Assembly (NCBI RefSeq): GCF_009363075.1
Contig: NZ_CP045293.1
Coordinates: 992,001-1,056,000 of the forward strand
Direction of reading: 5' to 3'
DNA length: 64,000 bases
From: Paenibacillus guangzhouensis
Lineage (GTDB): Bacteria; Bacillota; Bacilli; Paenibacillales; Paenibacillaceae
Below are positions 41,574 to 50,597 of the stretch, in pieces. The translations under genes were made by a program, and so were the position numbers. The notes beneath the pieces were generated by a model. It saw only the letters and a list, made by a program, of their open reading frames with translations, was not told where the DNA came from and made no database searches. Numbering within the stretch: position 1 is the first letter of the stretch; every line of letters begins with the position of its first letter.

Positions 41574-41686
41574 GGAAAGGACTCAAGATCATGGGCATCA
41601 TCGCCGTTGGCATCATTGGATTATTCTTCGTCATTCAGTTTTTGGTTATGGTCGTGGTCCTCATGGGTGGATTTCATCCAAGTTGA
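41567..41686 (+). CDS. Small single-span membrane protein, 39 residues
   Basis: The frame opens at ATG 41567, overlapping the end of the VanW gene (…AAATGTTGA), and encodes a short basic N-terminus MLRKGLK, a hydrophobic span of about 25 residues and a GGFHPS tail. The basic-then-hydrophobic order suits an inner-membrane peptide translated by coupling with VanW. No family is recognised and only context supports it. Confidence 0.45.
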   Translation: MLRKGLKIMGIIAVGIIGLFFVIQFLVMVVVLMGGFHPS

Positions 41687-41708
41687 TCGATGAGGGAGGA
41701 AGGGTTCT

Positions 41709-42209
41709 ATCAAAATACGAATTATAGGTTCATGCGGAAGCGGCAAGTCAACCGTAGCAAGGGAAATATCAAAACAATACAAAATACCTTCCTATGAGTT
41801 GGACAATTTAGTATGGAACAATCATCAGCGATATTCGGATATTGAACGTGATTCAAAACTTGCAGAGATTCTTCAGCGTAAGGATTGGATCATTGAAGGC
41901 GTACACTATAAATGGGTCCTTGATAGCTTCCGGGATGCAGACTTGATCATCGTGATGATTCCGAATAGATTAATCAGAGATTTTTGGCTCATTCGAAGAT
42001 TTATTAGAACCCGTATCGGATTGGAAATTTGGAATTATAAACAGTCTGTTCGTAATTTGATTGAGATGATCAAATGGAATAAGAAATATGACAGAGAGCA
42101 TATTCATCATATTCTGGCTTTAACCGATAGCTATTCGAATAAGAGAATGGTAGTTAGAAATCAGGATGAAATTCTATCTCATGTTGCCAAGTGGCTGAGA
42201 AAGCGATAG
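41709..42209 (+). CDS. P-loop kinase, adenylate-kinase/topology-modulation-like, apparently with an ATC start
   Basis: A 166-residue NMP-kinase-like protein. The Walker A loop G-S-C-G-S-G-K-S-T is at about residues 7-15, the ELDNLVW substrate segment near 30-36, WIIEGVHYKW near 59-68 and a basic lid (RRFIRTRIGLE) near 97-107. In-frame TGA at 41691 and the absence of any ATG, GTG, TTG or CTG before the P-loop leave ATC 41709 as the natural start, 5 bases after AGGAAGG; it gives IKIRIIGSCGSGKS, as in relatives with MKIRIIG. ATG 41799 would remove the whole nucleotide-binding loop. Confidence 0.72.
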   Translation: MKIRIIGSCGSGKSTVAREISKQYKIPSYELDNLVWNNHQRYSDIERDSKLAEILQRKDWIIEGVHYKWVLDSFRDADLIIVMIPNRLIRDFWLIRRFIRTRIGLEIWNYKQSVRNLIEMIKWNKKYDREHIHHILALTDSYSNKRMVVRNQDEILSHVAKWLRKR

Positions 42210-42237
42210 CAGTGTACGAAAGCGAGGAGCAGATAGC

Positions 42238-42393
42238 ATGCCTGTAGAATCACGACTTCATGATTATTTTTCCTTGAAAGCATCGAAATTAGAATTTAGT
42301 GGTTCGGTATTGATTGCAAGTAAGGGCAGGATTATCATGAGCGCAGCGTTTGGGCTAGCGAATCGAGAGCATGCTGAATGGGGAAATTGTTAG
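42238..42393 (+). pseudogene. N-terminal fragment of a serine beta-lactamase-like hydrolase
   Basis: ATG 42238 is preceded by GCGAGGAGC. It opens 51 codons containing LHDYFSLKASKLEFSGSVL, IASKGRIIMSAAFG and LANREH, the usual first 45 residues of class C beta-lactamase-like serine hydrolases (FSGxVLxAxxGxIxxxxxFGxANRE). The catalytic S-x-x-K and all later parts are missing. The frame ends at TAG 42391 inside the start of the following methyltransferase gene. It looks like a fragment left by recombination. Confidence 0.65.
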
Positions 42394-44534
42394 TGGGAAG
42401 TAAAGAATTGCCACGATTCGTTGATTTATTCATGGCAAGCATTTGGGAGGATCACATCACGATGTTGAAATCACTTCAAGCGATCATTGATTATCGTACT
42501 GATAATAAAGAAGTTCAGGATAGACCGCAGTGGCTGCAATATTTAATCTCAGCTGAGGAACGTGTCGTAAATATCGAACGGATTCATTCTTTACAAGAGC
42601 TGGCACAGGCGAATCATATCTTGGATTATGTCGAGCGAAGCTTGCGGCTGTTGGATCGGATGAAGCTCTCCTTCTGGATGAAGGAAGTATTGGAAGAGGT
42701 GCTGTGCTGGGCCGAGGTAGCGAAAGGCGGAACGGTTCGTGATCGAATTGCGTGGCAGCGACGAGGAATCAATTATAATGTGCATAATCATGGATCCGCA
42801 GCGTTATTCCTAGAACATGCCGAAGATCCGCAAGGTGCGCGTACCCTGGTCGTTCATCGGTTGATCGAAGGGCACGGGCTGATCGGTCAGCAAATTCGCG
42901 GTGAAGTCCCTTTTTCAGAAAGCATTGTGTTATCGGACCTGGTCGCGGAGCGATGGATGACTTCCGTAGAACTAGAGTCACTGCTCCTTGCACTTAATCA
43001 ATGCGTGATTGGAGCGGTTGATGAGAATTTATGGCTTGCCGTTCAATCTGAAGTGGAGGAACGAAGCCGGTATATCTCGAGCCATACGACATTCTCGAAC
43101 GAGCCGACCAAGGAGCGTATTCGTAGACTCCGTGCAGCTTCCATTCGCCGAGGAGAAGATTTTGATGCGGCGTATGATACATTAGCACGAACATATGCGC
43201 TGGAAGAACAAATTGAGCCGATTCAATCAGTAACGTTATGGTATGTCGAAGCAGCGATGCAGCATTTTTCGTTGGAACAATTTCTGAAAATGATCACGTT
43301 GACTGTACAGCAGAAGATGCAAGGCGATACGCTGAATCATATCAGCTTCGAGAAACTGATGAATACGATGTACTACGACTATAAAGGGTCGAAGAAGATC
43401 AACGTCTACAAACAACGGATCATTGAAAAATATCTGGGTGAACTGACTTGGGATGCGATCGAATCGGGAACAATGACGGACCATAATCCTCATCTGACCC
43501 ATTTGGTAGAACAAATGAATCCTATTCCGGATACCGTGTTCTTCGAGTTCAAGTTCTCACCAGCTGCGGAGAAGCTCATCGAATTCTGTGTTGAAGCCGA
43601 AAAGTCTTCCTTATATGATCGGGCAGTTTTGATGTTATTTGATCTGTTCGAGCTGCGACGGGATGCCTATGATCGGTTCCATAACGAAGAAGAATATTTA
43701 GCGGATATGAACCAGACAGCAGATTATAAGAAGGTAATCCTTGATTATATCGTCGGCACATCGGTGCTGGATATCGGACCAGGTGGCGGGGTGCTTCTTG
43801 ATCTTATTGAAGAGCGGATGCCTCAGGTCACGCCGATCGGTATCGATATCTCGACGAACGTCGTTGAAGCGTTGAACCGGAAGAAGCAGTTAGAGGGCAG
43901 GCGCTGGGACGTGATGCAAGGAGACGCGCTGAACCTGAAAGATGATATTCCTGTGGGCAGCGTGGATACCGTTATTTTCTCGTCCATCATTCATGAACTC
44001 TATTCTTATATTCCATTTCAAGGCCGTAAATTTAATTTCGATACCATAGGCGCAGCACTCAAGAGTGCATTTGATGTACTGGCACATGGGGGGCGCATCA
44101 TTATACGTGATGGCATCATGACACATCCGAAGGATCAATGCCGTAGGGTTCGATTCTTGCAGCAAGACGGAATGATGTGGCTGGAACGGTATTGCAAAGA
44201 CTTTGCGGGTCGGCAGATCGAAATGGAGCGTGTGAGCGATAACGAGGTGATGATGCCTGTCAATGATGCAATGGAATTCCTCTATACATACACTTGGGGT
44301 GAAGAGGCCTATATCCATGAGGTACAAGAGCAGTTCGGATATTTCACACTGCCTGATTACTTAGCATTCATTCATGCGACGTTAGGGACGGAGGCTCATA
44401 TCGTGACGAGCCGAGCCTATCTTCAAGCAGGGTATACGGAAGCACTCCAAGATAAAGTCGTGATTACAGACGAAGCCGGACGAGAAGTTCCTTTACCGGA
44501 TAGCACTTGCTTCATCGTTATCGAAAAACGATAG
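42378..44534 (+). CDS. Large class I SAM-dependent methyltransferase-domain protein, 718 residues
   Basis: The methyltransferase core lies near residues 440-620: VLDIGPGGGVLLDLI is motif I, PIGIDISTNVVEAL motif II, GSVDTVIFSSIIHEL motif IV and GGRIIIRDG motif VI. The first 430 residues are a helical region of unknown function; the last 100 are also unassigned. The gene begins within the broken serine-hydrolase fragment, so the first residues (MGKLLVGSK) may not be original. ATG 42378 has only GAGAG upstream. Substrate unknown. Confidence 0.72.
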   Translation: MGKLLVGSKELPRFVDLFMASIWEDHITMLKSLQAIIDYRTDNKEVQDRPQWLQYLISAEERVVNIERIHSLQELAQANHILDYVERSLRLLDRMKLSFWMKEVLEEVLCWAEVAKGGTVRDRIAWQRRGINYNVHNHGSAALFLEHAEDPQGARTLVVHRLIEGHGLIGQQIRGEVPFSESIVLSDLVAERWMTSVELESLLLALNQCVIGAVDENLWLAVQSEVEERSRYISSHTTFSNEPTKERIRRLRAASIRRGEDFDAAYDTLARTYALEEQIEPIQSVTLWYVEAAMQHFSLEQFLKMITLTVQQKMQGDTLNHISFEKLMNTMYYDYKGSKKINVYKQRIIEKYLGELTWDAIESGTMTDHNPHLTHLVEQMNPIPDTVFFEFKFSPAAEKLIEFCVEAEKSSLYDRAVLMLFDLFELRRDAYDRFHNEEEYLADMNQTADYKKVILDYIVGTSVLDIGPGGGVLLDLIEERMPQVTPIGIDISTNVVEALNRKKQLEGRRWDVMQGDALNLKDDIPVGSVDTVIFSSIIHELYSYIPFQGRKFNFDTIGAALKSAFDVLAHGGRIIIRDGIMTHPKDQCRRVRFLQQDGMMWLERYCKDFAGRQIEMERVSDNEVMMPVNDAMEFLYTYTWGEEAYIHEVQEQFGYFTLPDYLAFIHATLGTEAHIVTSRAYLQAGYTEALQDKVVITDEAGREVPLPDSTCFIVIEKR

Positions 44535-44592
44535 ATTTCCATTGGGAAAATCAGTAAAATGGTAGAATCTGAGTGGAAGGGGTAATAATAAC

Positions 44593-45303
44593 ATGTCAAT
44601 TATCGAAGTACTGGATAAAGGGTATGTCCGATTGGTTAATCATATGGGATCGGATCTGACGGTCGCGAATGCGGCGCGTGTATCTTATGCGAAGGAGTCC
44701 AATGAACTAAATGAAAAAGACATTCGGTTGATTAAGTTCCTGGCACGCGAAGGGCACACATCGCCATTTCGGCATGTCATTTTGCAATATGAGATTTATG
44801 CACCGCTTATGGTAGCAAGGCAGTGGTGGAAATACGTAATCGGTTCGGCGCATGCGGAAGGAACAGGCGATAGTCTGGAGGCGTGGAACGAATCAAGCCG
44901 CAGATATATTACCGAGGAGCCGACATTCTATATCCCCGCATCCGATCAATGGCGTAGTAAGCCGGAGAATTCCAAGCAAGGCAGCGGTGACATCTTGAAC
45001 GAGGAAGTTGGGATGAAGTTAACCCAAGAATTGCTAGAATATATCGAACTTGGCGTTCAGAAATACGAAGCTGCCTTAGCAGATGCCGTATGTGCGGAGC
45101 AAGCGAGACTCTTCCTGCCTTCCTATGGCATGTATGTACGTTGGTATTGGACGGCATCTCTGCAATCCGTATGCCATTTCCTCAATCAGAGACTGGAACA
45201 TGACGCGCAGAAAGAAATTCAAGATTTCGCCAAAGCGATTCTCGAATTAAGCAAGCCGTTATATCCCGTATCTGTTCAAGAGATGATGGCAACAACCGAA
45301 TAG
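44593..45303 (+). CDS. thyX: FAD-dependent thymidylate synthase
   Basis: A 236-residue ThyX, which methylates dUMP to dTMP using methylenetetrahydrofolate, FAD and NADPH. It shows RHVILQYEIYAPLMVARQWW, a substrate-binding segment with NESSRRY (ThyX signature end), YIPASDQWR, and ARLFLPSYGMYVRWYWTASLQS near the C-terminus. The classical RHRxxSxNExSxRY signature is modified to an RQWWK…WNESSRRY form, as in many Firmicute ThyX proteins. GGAAGGGG precedes ATG 44593. It is independent of ThyA and dihydrofolate reductase recycling. Confidence 0.92.
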   Translation: MSIIEVLDKGYVRLVNHMGSDLTVANAARVSYAKESNELNEKDIRLIKFLAREGHTSPFRHVILQYEIYAPLMVARQWWKYVIGSAHAEGTGDSLEAWNESSRRYITEEPTFYIPASDQWRSKPENSKQGSGDILNEEVGMKLTQELLEYIELGVQKYEAALADAVCAEQARLFLPSYGMYVRWYWTASLQSVCHFLNQRLEHDAQKEIQDFAKAILELSKPLYPVSVQEMMATTE

Positions 45304-45364
45304 TGAATGCAAATAGCGGCGATCCTTTGTTAAAAATACGAATAGGAAAGTAGAGAACCAATAG

Positions 45365-46240
45365 ATGTCAGAATACATTTGGGATCAACAGATCGATTAT
45401 TTACAGAACACGCGTTGGCTCTATTATAATGATGACTATTTGAAATTTTTAGTTCGGGATGTATGGCACATTGATCGTCCGGTGAAGTTAGTAGATTTCG
45501 GCTGTGGCTTTGGCTATCTTGGGTTGAAGCTGCTCCCATTGTTACCGGTGGGATCGAGCTACACGGGACTTGAGAAGGGCACGGAATTGATTAAGCGTGC
45601 CGAGGATATATTCACTAACTTGCCGTATGACGTAGAGTTTATAAATTGCGATATCGAGACGATAGAGATAGAGTCCCAATATGATATCGCGCTGAGTCAT
45701 GCTTTTCTATTGCATATGACGGATCCGCAGCTCATTCTCCAGAAAATGATTGATAGCGTATGTGACAAGGGGCGAATCATCTGTTTCGAACCGCATTGGA
45801 TCGGTAACGCATCCAATTTTGCAATGCATGGCGTAGATCAATCCAGCGTGCTTCGGCTTGGTGTCTTGCAGAAGTTGTATGAGCAAGATGCAGGACGGAG
45901 CGGGAAGAATGGGAATATCGGTATGCTGCTGCCTATACTATTCAGTCAATTGGGGCTCAAGAACGTCGAATGCAGGGTCAGCGACCGCGTCAATTTCCTG
46001 GATCAGAACATGGATGAGGGGAAAAAGGACGTACTATTTCGATCCCTACGTGAAGAAGGATTTGGCTACTCGCCTGAGGACTCGGATGAATCGATCCTGC
46101 GTCTCGTCGGACGGGGCTTATCCGTTGAAGAAGCACGGGAACAGATTGCAGCAGAGCGGCGATTCGCGGCAGAGTTCACGGAACAAACGTGGCTCACCTA
46201 TGCACCTAATATGAAAATTACAAGTGGAACGAGGCAATGA
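45365..46240 (+). CDS. Class I SAM-dependent methyltransferase
   Basis: A 291-residue methyltransferase. Motif I is VDFGCGFGYLGLKLL (about 41-55), the acidic end of strand 2 is TGLEKGTELI, motif IV is ALSHAFLLHM and motif VI is GRIICFEPHW. The C-terminal third (about 190-285) is helical. ATG 45365 is weakly supported by GTAGAGAA upstream. The stop lies past the probable ribosome binding site of the following acetyltransferase gene. Substrate unknown. Confidence 0.8.
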   Translation: MSEYIWDQQIDYLQNTRWLYYNDDYLKFLVRDVWHIDRPVKLVDFGCGFGYLGLKLLPLLPVGSSYTGLEKGTELIKRAEDIFTNLPYDVEFINCDIETIEIESQYDIALSHAFLLHMTDPQLILQKMIDSVCDKGRIICFEPHWIGNASNFAMHGVDQSSVLRLGVLQKLYEQDAGRSGKNGNIGMLLPILFSQLGLKNVECRVSDRVNFLDQNMDEGKKDVLFRSLREEGFGYSPEDSDESILRLVGRGLSVEEAREQIAAERRFAAEFTEQTWLTYAPNMKITSGTRQ

Positions 46241-46241
46241 C

Positions 46242-46769
46242 ATGATTCAATATCACGTATTAAGGGAAGATCAAGTTCATCAATTGCAACAAATCGATCG
46301 TTCGGAATTCATTGACTTCATCTATGAAATGCATGACGGGCAATTAACGGAAGTTAAGGCAGGACATGAATGCTCGACTTGGGATGCAGATGTTCTTAAT
46401 GAAATTCAGGAACGTTTTGTGTACGAGATACGCCATGGCGGGCTGGCTCTCGGAGCTTTCGATGGCGAAACATTAGTCGGATTCGGTGTGCTGGCGCATC
46501 AGTTTCGCGGCGAGTATAAAGATCGGCTGCAGATTGATTTGATGTATGTATCCAGAAATTATCGGAGACAAGGGATTGGCACACATATTATGAATGAATT
46601 GAGCGATGAAGCGAGACGGCGCGGTGCGAAGTCGCTGTATATTTCTTCCACAGAGACAGAGTCGGCAGTGTCCTTCTACCAGAGTCAAGGCGGTCGAATC
46701 ACGGATACCGTAGATCCCGAATTGTATAGCAAAGAACCATTGGATATTCACATGACGAAAAAATTATAA
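46242..46769 (+). CDS. GNAT-family N-acetyltransferase
   Basis: A 175-residue acetyltransferase. The acetyl-CoA loop RNYRRQGIGTHIM is at about 104-116, preceded by the strand LQIDLMYVS and followed by SAVSFYQSQGG. ATG 46242 lies 2 bases after the upstream methyltransferase stop; GAGGC is the nearest binding site and translation is probably coupled. An in-frame GTG at 46224 would overlap the previous gene. Confidence 0.82.
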   Translation: MIQYHVLREDQVHQLQQIDRSEFIDFIYEMHDGQLTEVKAGHECSTWDADVLNEIQERFVYEIRHGGLALGAFDGETLVGFGVLAHQFRGEYKDRLQIDLMYVSRNYRRQGIGTHIMNELSDEARRRGAKSLYISSTETESAVSFYQSQGGRITDTVDPELYSKEPLDIHMTKKL

Positions 46770-46793
46770 TGTAAATCAACATCGGGTTGTTAT

Positions 46794-46833
46794 GGAGCTG
46801 TTCCTGGCGGTGGTCGCTGGGGCAGCTTTTTTA
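46794..46833 (+). terminator. Terminator of the methyltransferase-GNAT unit
   Basis: AGCTGTTCC (46796-46804) pairs imperfectly with GGGGCAGCT (46819-46827), followed by a T tract to 46832. Confidence 0.65.
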
Positions 46834-46903
46834 CATGAATTCAAGATAGATAAAAATCTTCTGATTTGGTAAGATGTGTAATAAAATGCGGGAGGTGCTT
46901 CGG

Positions 46904-47479
46904 ATGAAACTACCGATCTTATTAGATTTTCCAGATCGATTCGAGACGGAACGTCTATTGGTTCGATCGCCGCAGCCTGGGGATGGGAGAGCTGTCTATG
47001 AAGCGATCGTCGCATCCTTAGAAGATTTGAAGCCGTGGCTTGGTTTTGCCTATAACGAACAATCGGAAGAACAATCAGAGGCAAATCTACGCGAGGCGCA
47101 TGCGAAATTTATGCAGCGAGAGGATTTAAGATTGCTTATTTTCCACAAAGAGACACAGGAATTCATCGGCTCTTCTGGACTACATAATGCCAATTGGAAC
47201 ATCCCGAAATTCGAGATTGGTTATTGGATCGACTCGCGACATGCAGGCAAAGGCTATATGACCGAAGCGGTACAAGGGATTGCCGCATTCGCATTCGACA
47301 TGCTAAAGGCGAAGCGCGTAGAAATTCGTTGTGATCGATTGAATGCGAGAAGCCGCGCCGTTGCGGAACGAGCGGGTTTTGAGCTTGAGGGCACGCTGCG
47401 GAATAACAATCTGTCCACGGATGGGCAGGAACTGAGGGATCAACTTGTTTTCTCGAAGATCAGAGCAGACAAAGCCTGA
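46904..47479 (+). CDS. RimJ/RimL-type GNAT acetyltransferase
   Basis: A 191-residue ribosomal-protein-type acetyltransferase: FETERLLVRSPQPGDG at the start, FEIGYWIDSRHAGKGYMTEAV with the acetyl-CoA loop (about 109-128), and VEIRCDRLNARSRAVAERAGF. This is the RimJ/RimL layout, which acetylates N-termini or small molecules. GGGAGGTG (46890-46897) precedes ATG 46904 by 6 bases. The gene is monocistronic by its surroundings. Confidence 0.87.
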   Translation: MKLPILLDFPDRFETERLLVRSPQPGDGRAVYEAIVASLEDLKPWLGFAYNEQSEEQSEANLREAHAKFMQREDLRLLIFHKETQEFIGSSGLHNANWNIPKFEIGYWIDSRHAGKGYMTEAVQGIAAFAFDMLKAKRVEIRCDRLNARSRAVAERAGFELEGTLRNNNLSTDGQELRDQLVFSKIRADKA

Positions 47480-47551
47480 TACAAGATAATCAACATTTGG
47501 ATACAGACATCAGTGATAGATTTCATTCGAAGCGAAAGGAATGATTCACAC

Positions 47552-47938
47552 ATGATGAAATCACCCGGAGGTTCCATTTTTCCATACCCTTATAAGGGCG
47601 GTGAAATTCACTGTCTGAAGTATGGGAGTAAATATACAAATGAGGCAGCTCTGTTTACAGTTATGCAGCAGGAAGAAGCGTTCATCCTCCAGATGAATCG
47701 AAAGCTCAAGATTTGGGTGGACCTCTATCATACGACGATCACAGCGAGGGTGCTGTCTGAACTCGTGAATCATCTGAGAAATTTGGAGGAACGCATCGTG
47801 AAGGTGTCCTTTGTAGGTGTAACGGGAATTAATCGATGGCGGCTGCAGCGGCAATTGAAGCGATCAGGCGTTCATTTGATTTTTTCTTTTTATGCAGATC
47901 CTGAGGAAGCGAAAACTTGGTTGGTGAATGAGCATTAG
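47552..47938 (+). CDS. Conserved protein of unknown function, 128 residues
   Basis: A 128-residue protein with alternating helices and strands and no signal peptide or membrane segment. Segments KLKIWVDLYHTTITARVLSE and KVSFVGVTGINRWRLQRQL give a beta-alpha pattern a little like STAS-type domains, but no family is certain. ATG 47552 is chosen with AAAGGA 11 bases upstream; GTG 47513 has no binding site. Its end lies 16 bases before pheA, so the two may be co-transcribed. Confidence 0.6.
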   Translation: MMKSPGGSIFPYPYKGGEIHCLKYGSKYTNEAALFTVMQQEEAFILQMNRKLKIWVDLYHTTITARVLSELVNHLRNLEERIVKVSFVGVTGINRWRLQRQLKRSGVHLIFSFYADPEEAKTWLVNEH

Positions 47939-47954
47939 GAGGAAGAAAGAATCG

Positions 47955-48779
47955 ATGAAAGTTGCATATCTTGGACCTCAGGGTACATTTTCGGAAGAAG
48001 CTGCTTACCGATATTTTGAAGGAGAGCATGTCCAGTTTGTTCGATGCGATTCTATCCCTGAAGTCATCGAAGCGGTTGGAGAACACCGGGTCGATAAAGG
48101 GATTGCACCTTTGGAAAATATGATGGAAGGCACGATCAATATGACCATCGATAGCCTGCTCTCTTACAAAAATGTGCTTATTGAAGGAGAATTCTTGTTA
48201 CCCGTCTCTTTGCATCTTCTCGCGAATGAAAATACCGCACGATCCACGATTCAAGAAGTATGGTCCATACCGCCGATATTCACACAAAGTCGTCAATACA
48301 TTCGAAGATTAGGCGCGAGATGCGTCAATTATGATAGCTCTGCCTCAGCGGCTTCGCAGGTCAAGAGAAGTGGTCGGACCGATGTTGCGGCGATTGGACC
48401 CGCATTGCTTGCTGAATTATATGATCTGCACATCCTAGAATCAAATGTTGAAGATCATCCTGATAATGAGACCAGATTCATTGTTATGAGTAGAGAGGAA
48501 GTTAATGAACAGCAGTGCGAAAAGGCGATGTTTGTCATTACGCCAAATGAAGAGTATCCTGGGGTCCTTTCTGCTATTTTGAACATATTTAGTGCGCTGT
48601 CTATCAATCTATCTTGGATTGAATCTCGACCTACAGCAAGGAAGTTAGGTACGTATCGGTTCATTTTGGAATCGGATCGTAATTGCGATTTTGAGACATT
48701 GAACAAAGCAATCACGATATTAACTACACTTGGCCATGAGATAAGGTTGTTAGGAAGATATGATTCGAGGCAGAAGTGA
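47955..48779 (+). CDS. pheA: Prephenate dehydratase
   Basis: A 274-residue prephenate dehydratase, converting prephenate to phenylpyruvate in phenylalanine synthesis. The catalytic domain (about 1-180) starts AYLGPQGTFSEEA and ends in DNETRFIVMS with the catalytic Thr-Arg-Phe. The ACT regulatory domain (about 190-272) has the ESRPTARKLGTYRF phenylalanine-binding segment. GAGGAAGAAAG precedes ATG 47955. No other aromatic pathway gene lies in the window, so this is a solitary copy. Confidence 0.93.
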   Translation: MKVAYLGPQGTFSEEAAYRYFEGEHVQFVRCDSIPEVIEAVGEHRVDKGIAPLENMMEGTINMTIDSLLSYKNVLIEGEFLLPVSLHLLANENTARSTIQEVWSIPPIFTQSRQYIRRLGARCVNYDSSASAASQVKRSGRTDVAAIGPALLAELYDLHILESNVEDHPDNETRFIVMSREEVNEQQCEKAMFVITPNEEYPGVLSAILNIFSALSINLSWIESRPTARKLGTYRFILESDRNCDFETLNKAITILTTLGHEIRLLGRYDSRQK

Positions 48780-48800
48780 GAACCGACGGGAGTTCTGAAA

Positions 48801-49430
48801 ATGAGAATCAAACAACTCAAGTTAAGAACAACGAAGCTCCATGAAATGAGAGAGTTTTATTTAACTTTTTTACAAATGCCGTTGTTAGAGCAGACCACCA
48901 CTTCATTTACGGTCCGAGCTGGAAATACGATGCTTACTTTTGAACAAGGTACAGAGGATCCTTTCTACCACTATGCCTTTATTGTGAATGCAGCTAATTT
49001 TGATGAGTTGCTCGGGCGGATCCCAACATTTACACCACTTCTAGTAGACAATGAAGGGGAAACATTATTCTTTTCAGGGCTTTGGCAGCGTAGTCAGGCC
49101 TATTTCAAAGACCCGCAAGGCAACATTCTTGAGATTTTACCCAGTACAGAGATGTATCCCCCCGATCAGACGTGGATCAAAGTTCAAGAAATAGGTGTGG
49201 TCGTTGCCGACATTAATGATTTGATCACCGTCATTCAAAATGTGAAGAATATATATATGAACACCTCTGATAGAATGGCATTCTATGGAGACGAAGAAGG
49301 TGTGTTTGTACTTGTAAAAGCGGGAAGGCATTGGTTTCCAACGAATGAACCGGCTATTTCCTCTCCTATAGAGGTGCTTATTGATGAAGATCTTGTTGAG
49401 GGGAAGGTACTCGGTATTGTATTTGGATGA
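48801..49430 (+). CDS. VOC/glyoxalase-fold protein
   Basis: A 209-residue protein with one clear vicinal-oxygen-chelate module (about 1-115: KLHEMREFYLTFLQMPLLE, then AYFKDPQGNILEILP with the family DPxGN turn) and a less conserved C-terminal half that may be a second, degenerate module. Enzymatic role (lyase, dioxygenase or resistance) is not readable. It begins 21 bases after pheA and may share its transcript. GACGGGAG lies upstream of ATG 48801. Confidence 0.72.
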   Translation: MRIKQLKLRTTKLHEMREFYLTFLQMPLLEQTTTSFTVRAGNTMLTFEQGTEDPFYHYAFIVNAANFDELLGRIPTFTPLLVDNEGETLFFSGLWQRSQAYFKDPQGNILEILPSTEMYPPDQTWIKVQEIGVVVADINDLITVIQNVKNIYMNTSDRMAFYGDEEGVFVLVKAGRHWFPTNEPAISSPIEVLIDEDLVEGKVLGIVFG

Positions 49431-49508
49431 GTATGATCCCTTTTGTTGTAGGGGCGTTCGTAATCGATTAACATTGTCCTTAAGAAGTGAATAGATAGGA
49501 GAGAGACT

Positions 49509-50480
49509 ATGAGAGCACGTAAACTACAACCAGGTGATGAGATTCGCATCATCTCTCCATCCCGGAGCATGGCGATGATCGCAGAGGATCAACGGGAGCT
49601 GGCGAAGAGAAGAATTGAAGCGCTTGGATTTACCGTCACGTTCGGGCAGCACTACCTTGAAGTGGATGATTTCATCTCGTCACCGATCGCGGCGAGAGTT
49701 CATGATCTGCATCAAGCTTTTCTAGATCCGAACGTAGCGGGGATATTGACGACGATTGGCGGTTATAACTCGAACCAGCTGCTTAGCGAGATCGATTTCT
49801 CCATCGTTCAAGCGAACCCGAAGCGACTGTGCGGCTATTCCGATATTACAGCGCTCGGCAATGCCATCTATGCTAGAACAGGATTAATCACTTATTCTGG
49901 CCCGCATTTCTCGACGTTTGGGATGCTGCATGGACTCACTTATACGATAGACCATTTCCGAAACATGATGATGGAGGACGAAGCGATCACTGTTCTTCCT
50001 TCGGATACATGGAGCGATGACCCGTGGTATCTGGATCAAGAGAGCCGTGAGTTTATCCCGAATGGCGGATCTTATGTCATCCAAGCAGGAGAAGCAGAAG
50101 GTATAATCATCGGCGGCAATCTCTGCACGTTGAACCTCCTGCAAGGCACGGACTTCATGCCGAGTCTCGCGAACGCGATCCTATTCATTGAGGATGATCT
50201 AGAATCCTCTCCGCAGACCTTCGATCGAGATTTACAATCCCTGATTCACCAGCCGGGATTCGATGGTGTGCAGGCGATTGTCATCGGTAGATTCCAGAAG
50301 GCATCAGGAATGACGCAAGATTTGCTTCGTCAGATCATAACATCTAAAAAAGCGTTAGCCCACCTTCCGGTCATTGCCGACGTGAACTTCGGGCATACCA
50401 CGCCGCAGCTAACTTTCCCGATTGGCGGACGTGCTCGCGTCATTGCAGGCGAGGAGATCGAGTTGATCATTTCTGAGTGA
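49509..50480 (+). CDS. S66-family peptidase (LD-carboxypeptidase / MccF-like)
   Basis: A 323-residue serine peptidase of family S66. The N-terminal LQPGDEIRIISPS opens the fold. GGYNSNQLL (about 80-88) and GYSDITALGNAIY (about 108-120, catalytic serine) lead to GGNLCTLNLLQGT (about 200-212), the FIEDDLE acid near 222 and NFGHTTPQLTFPIGG near the end (His). Family members trim muropeptides or give self-immunity to microcin C-like toxins. The MccF-like length and motifs favour the immunity/peptidase type. AGGAGAGAG precedes ATG 49509. Confidence 0.85.
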   Translation: MRARKLQPGDEIRIISPSRSMAMIAEDQRELAKRRIEALGFTVTFGQHYLEVDDFISSPIAARVHDLHQAFLDPNVAGILTTIGGYNSNQLLSEIDFSIVQANPKRLCGYSDITALGNAIYARTGLITYSGPHFSTFGMLHGLTYTIDHFRNMMMEDEAITVLPSDTWSDDPWYLDQESREFIPNGGSYVIQAGEAEGIIIGGNLCTLNLLQGTDFMPSLANAILFIEDDLESSPQTFDRDLQSLIHQPGFDGVQAIVIGRFQKASGMTQDLLRQIITSKKALAHLPVIADVNFGHTTPQLTFPIGGRARVIAGEEIELIISE

Positions 50481-50597
50481 ACGAATTCCTTGGTACCGAT
50501 ATCGTATGCAATGCCAGTTCGTGCAGAATGGCATTCATGAATCCGCATTAAAGCAAGGGATTGAACGAGCGTACGCTAATAAGGAGGTAAAATAGAC

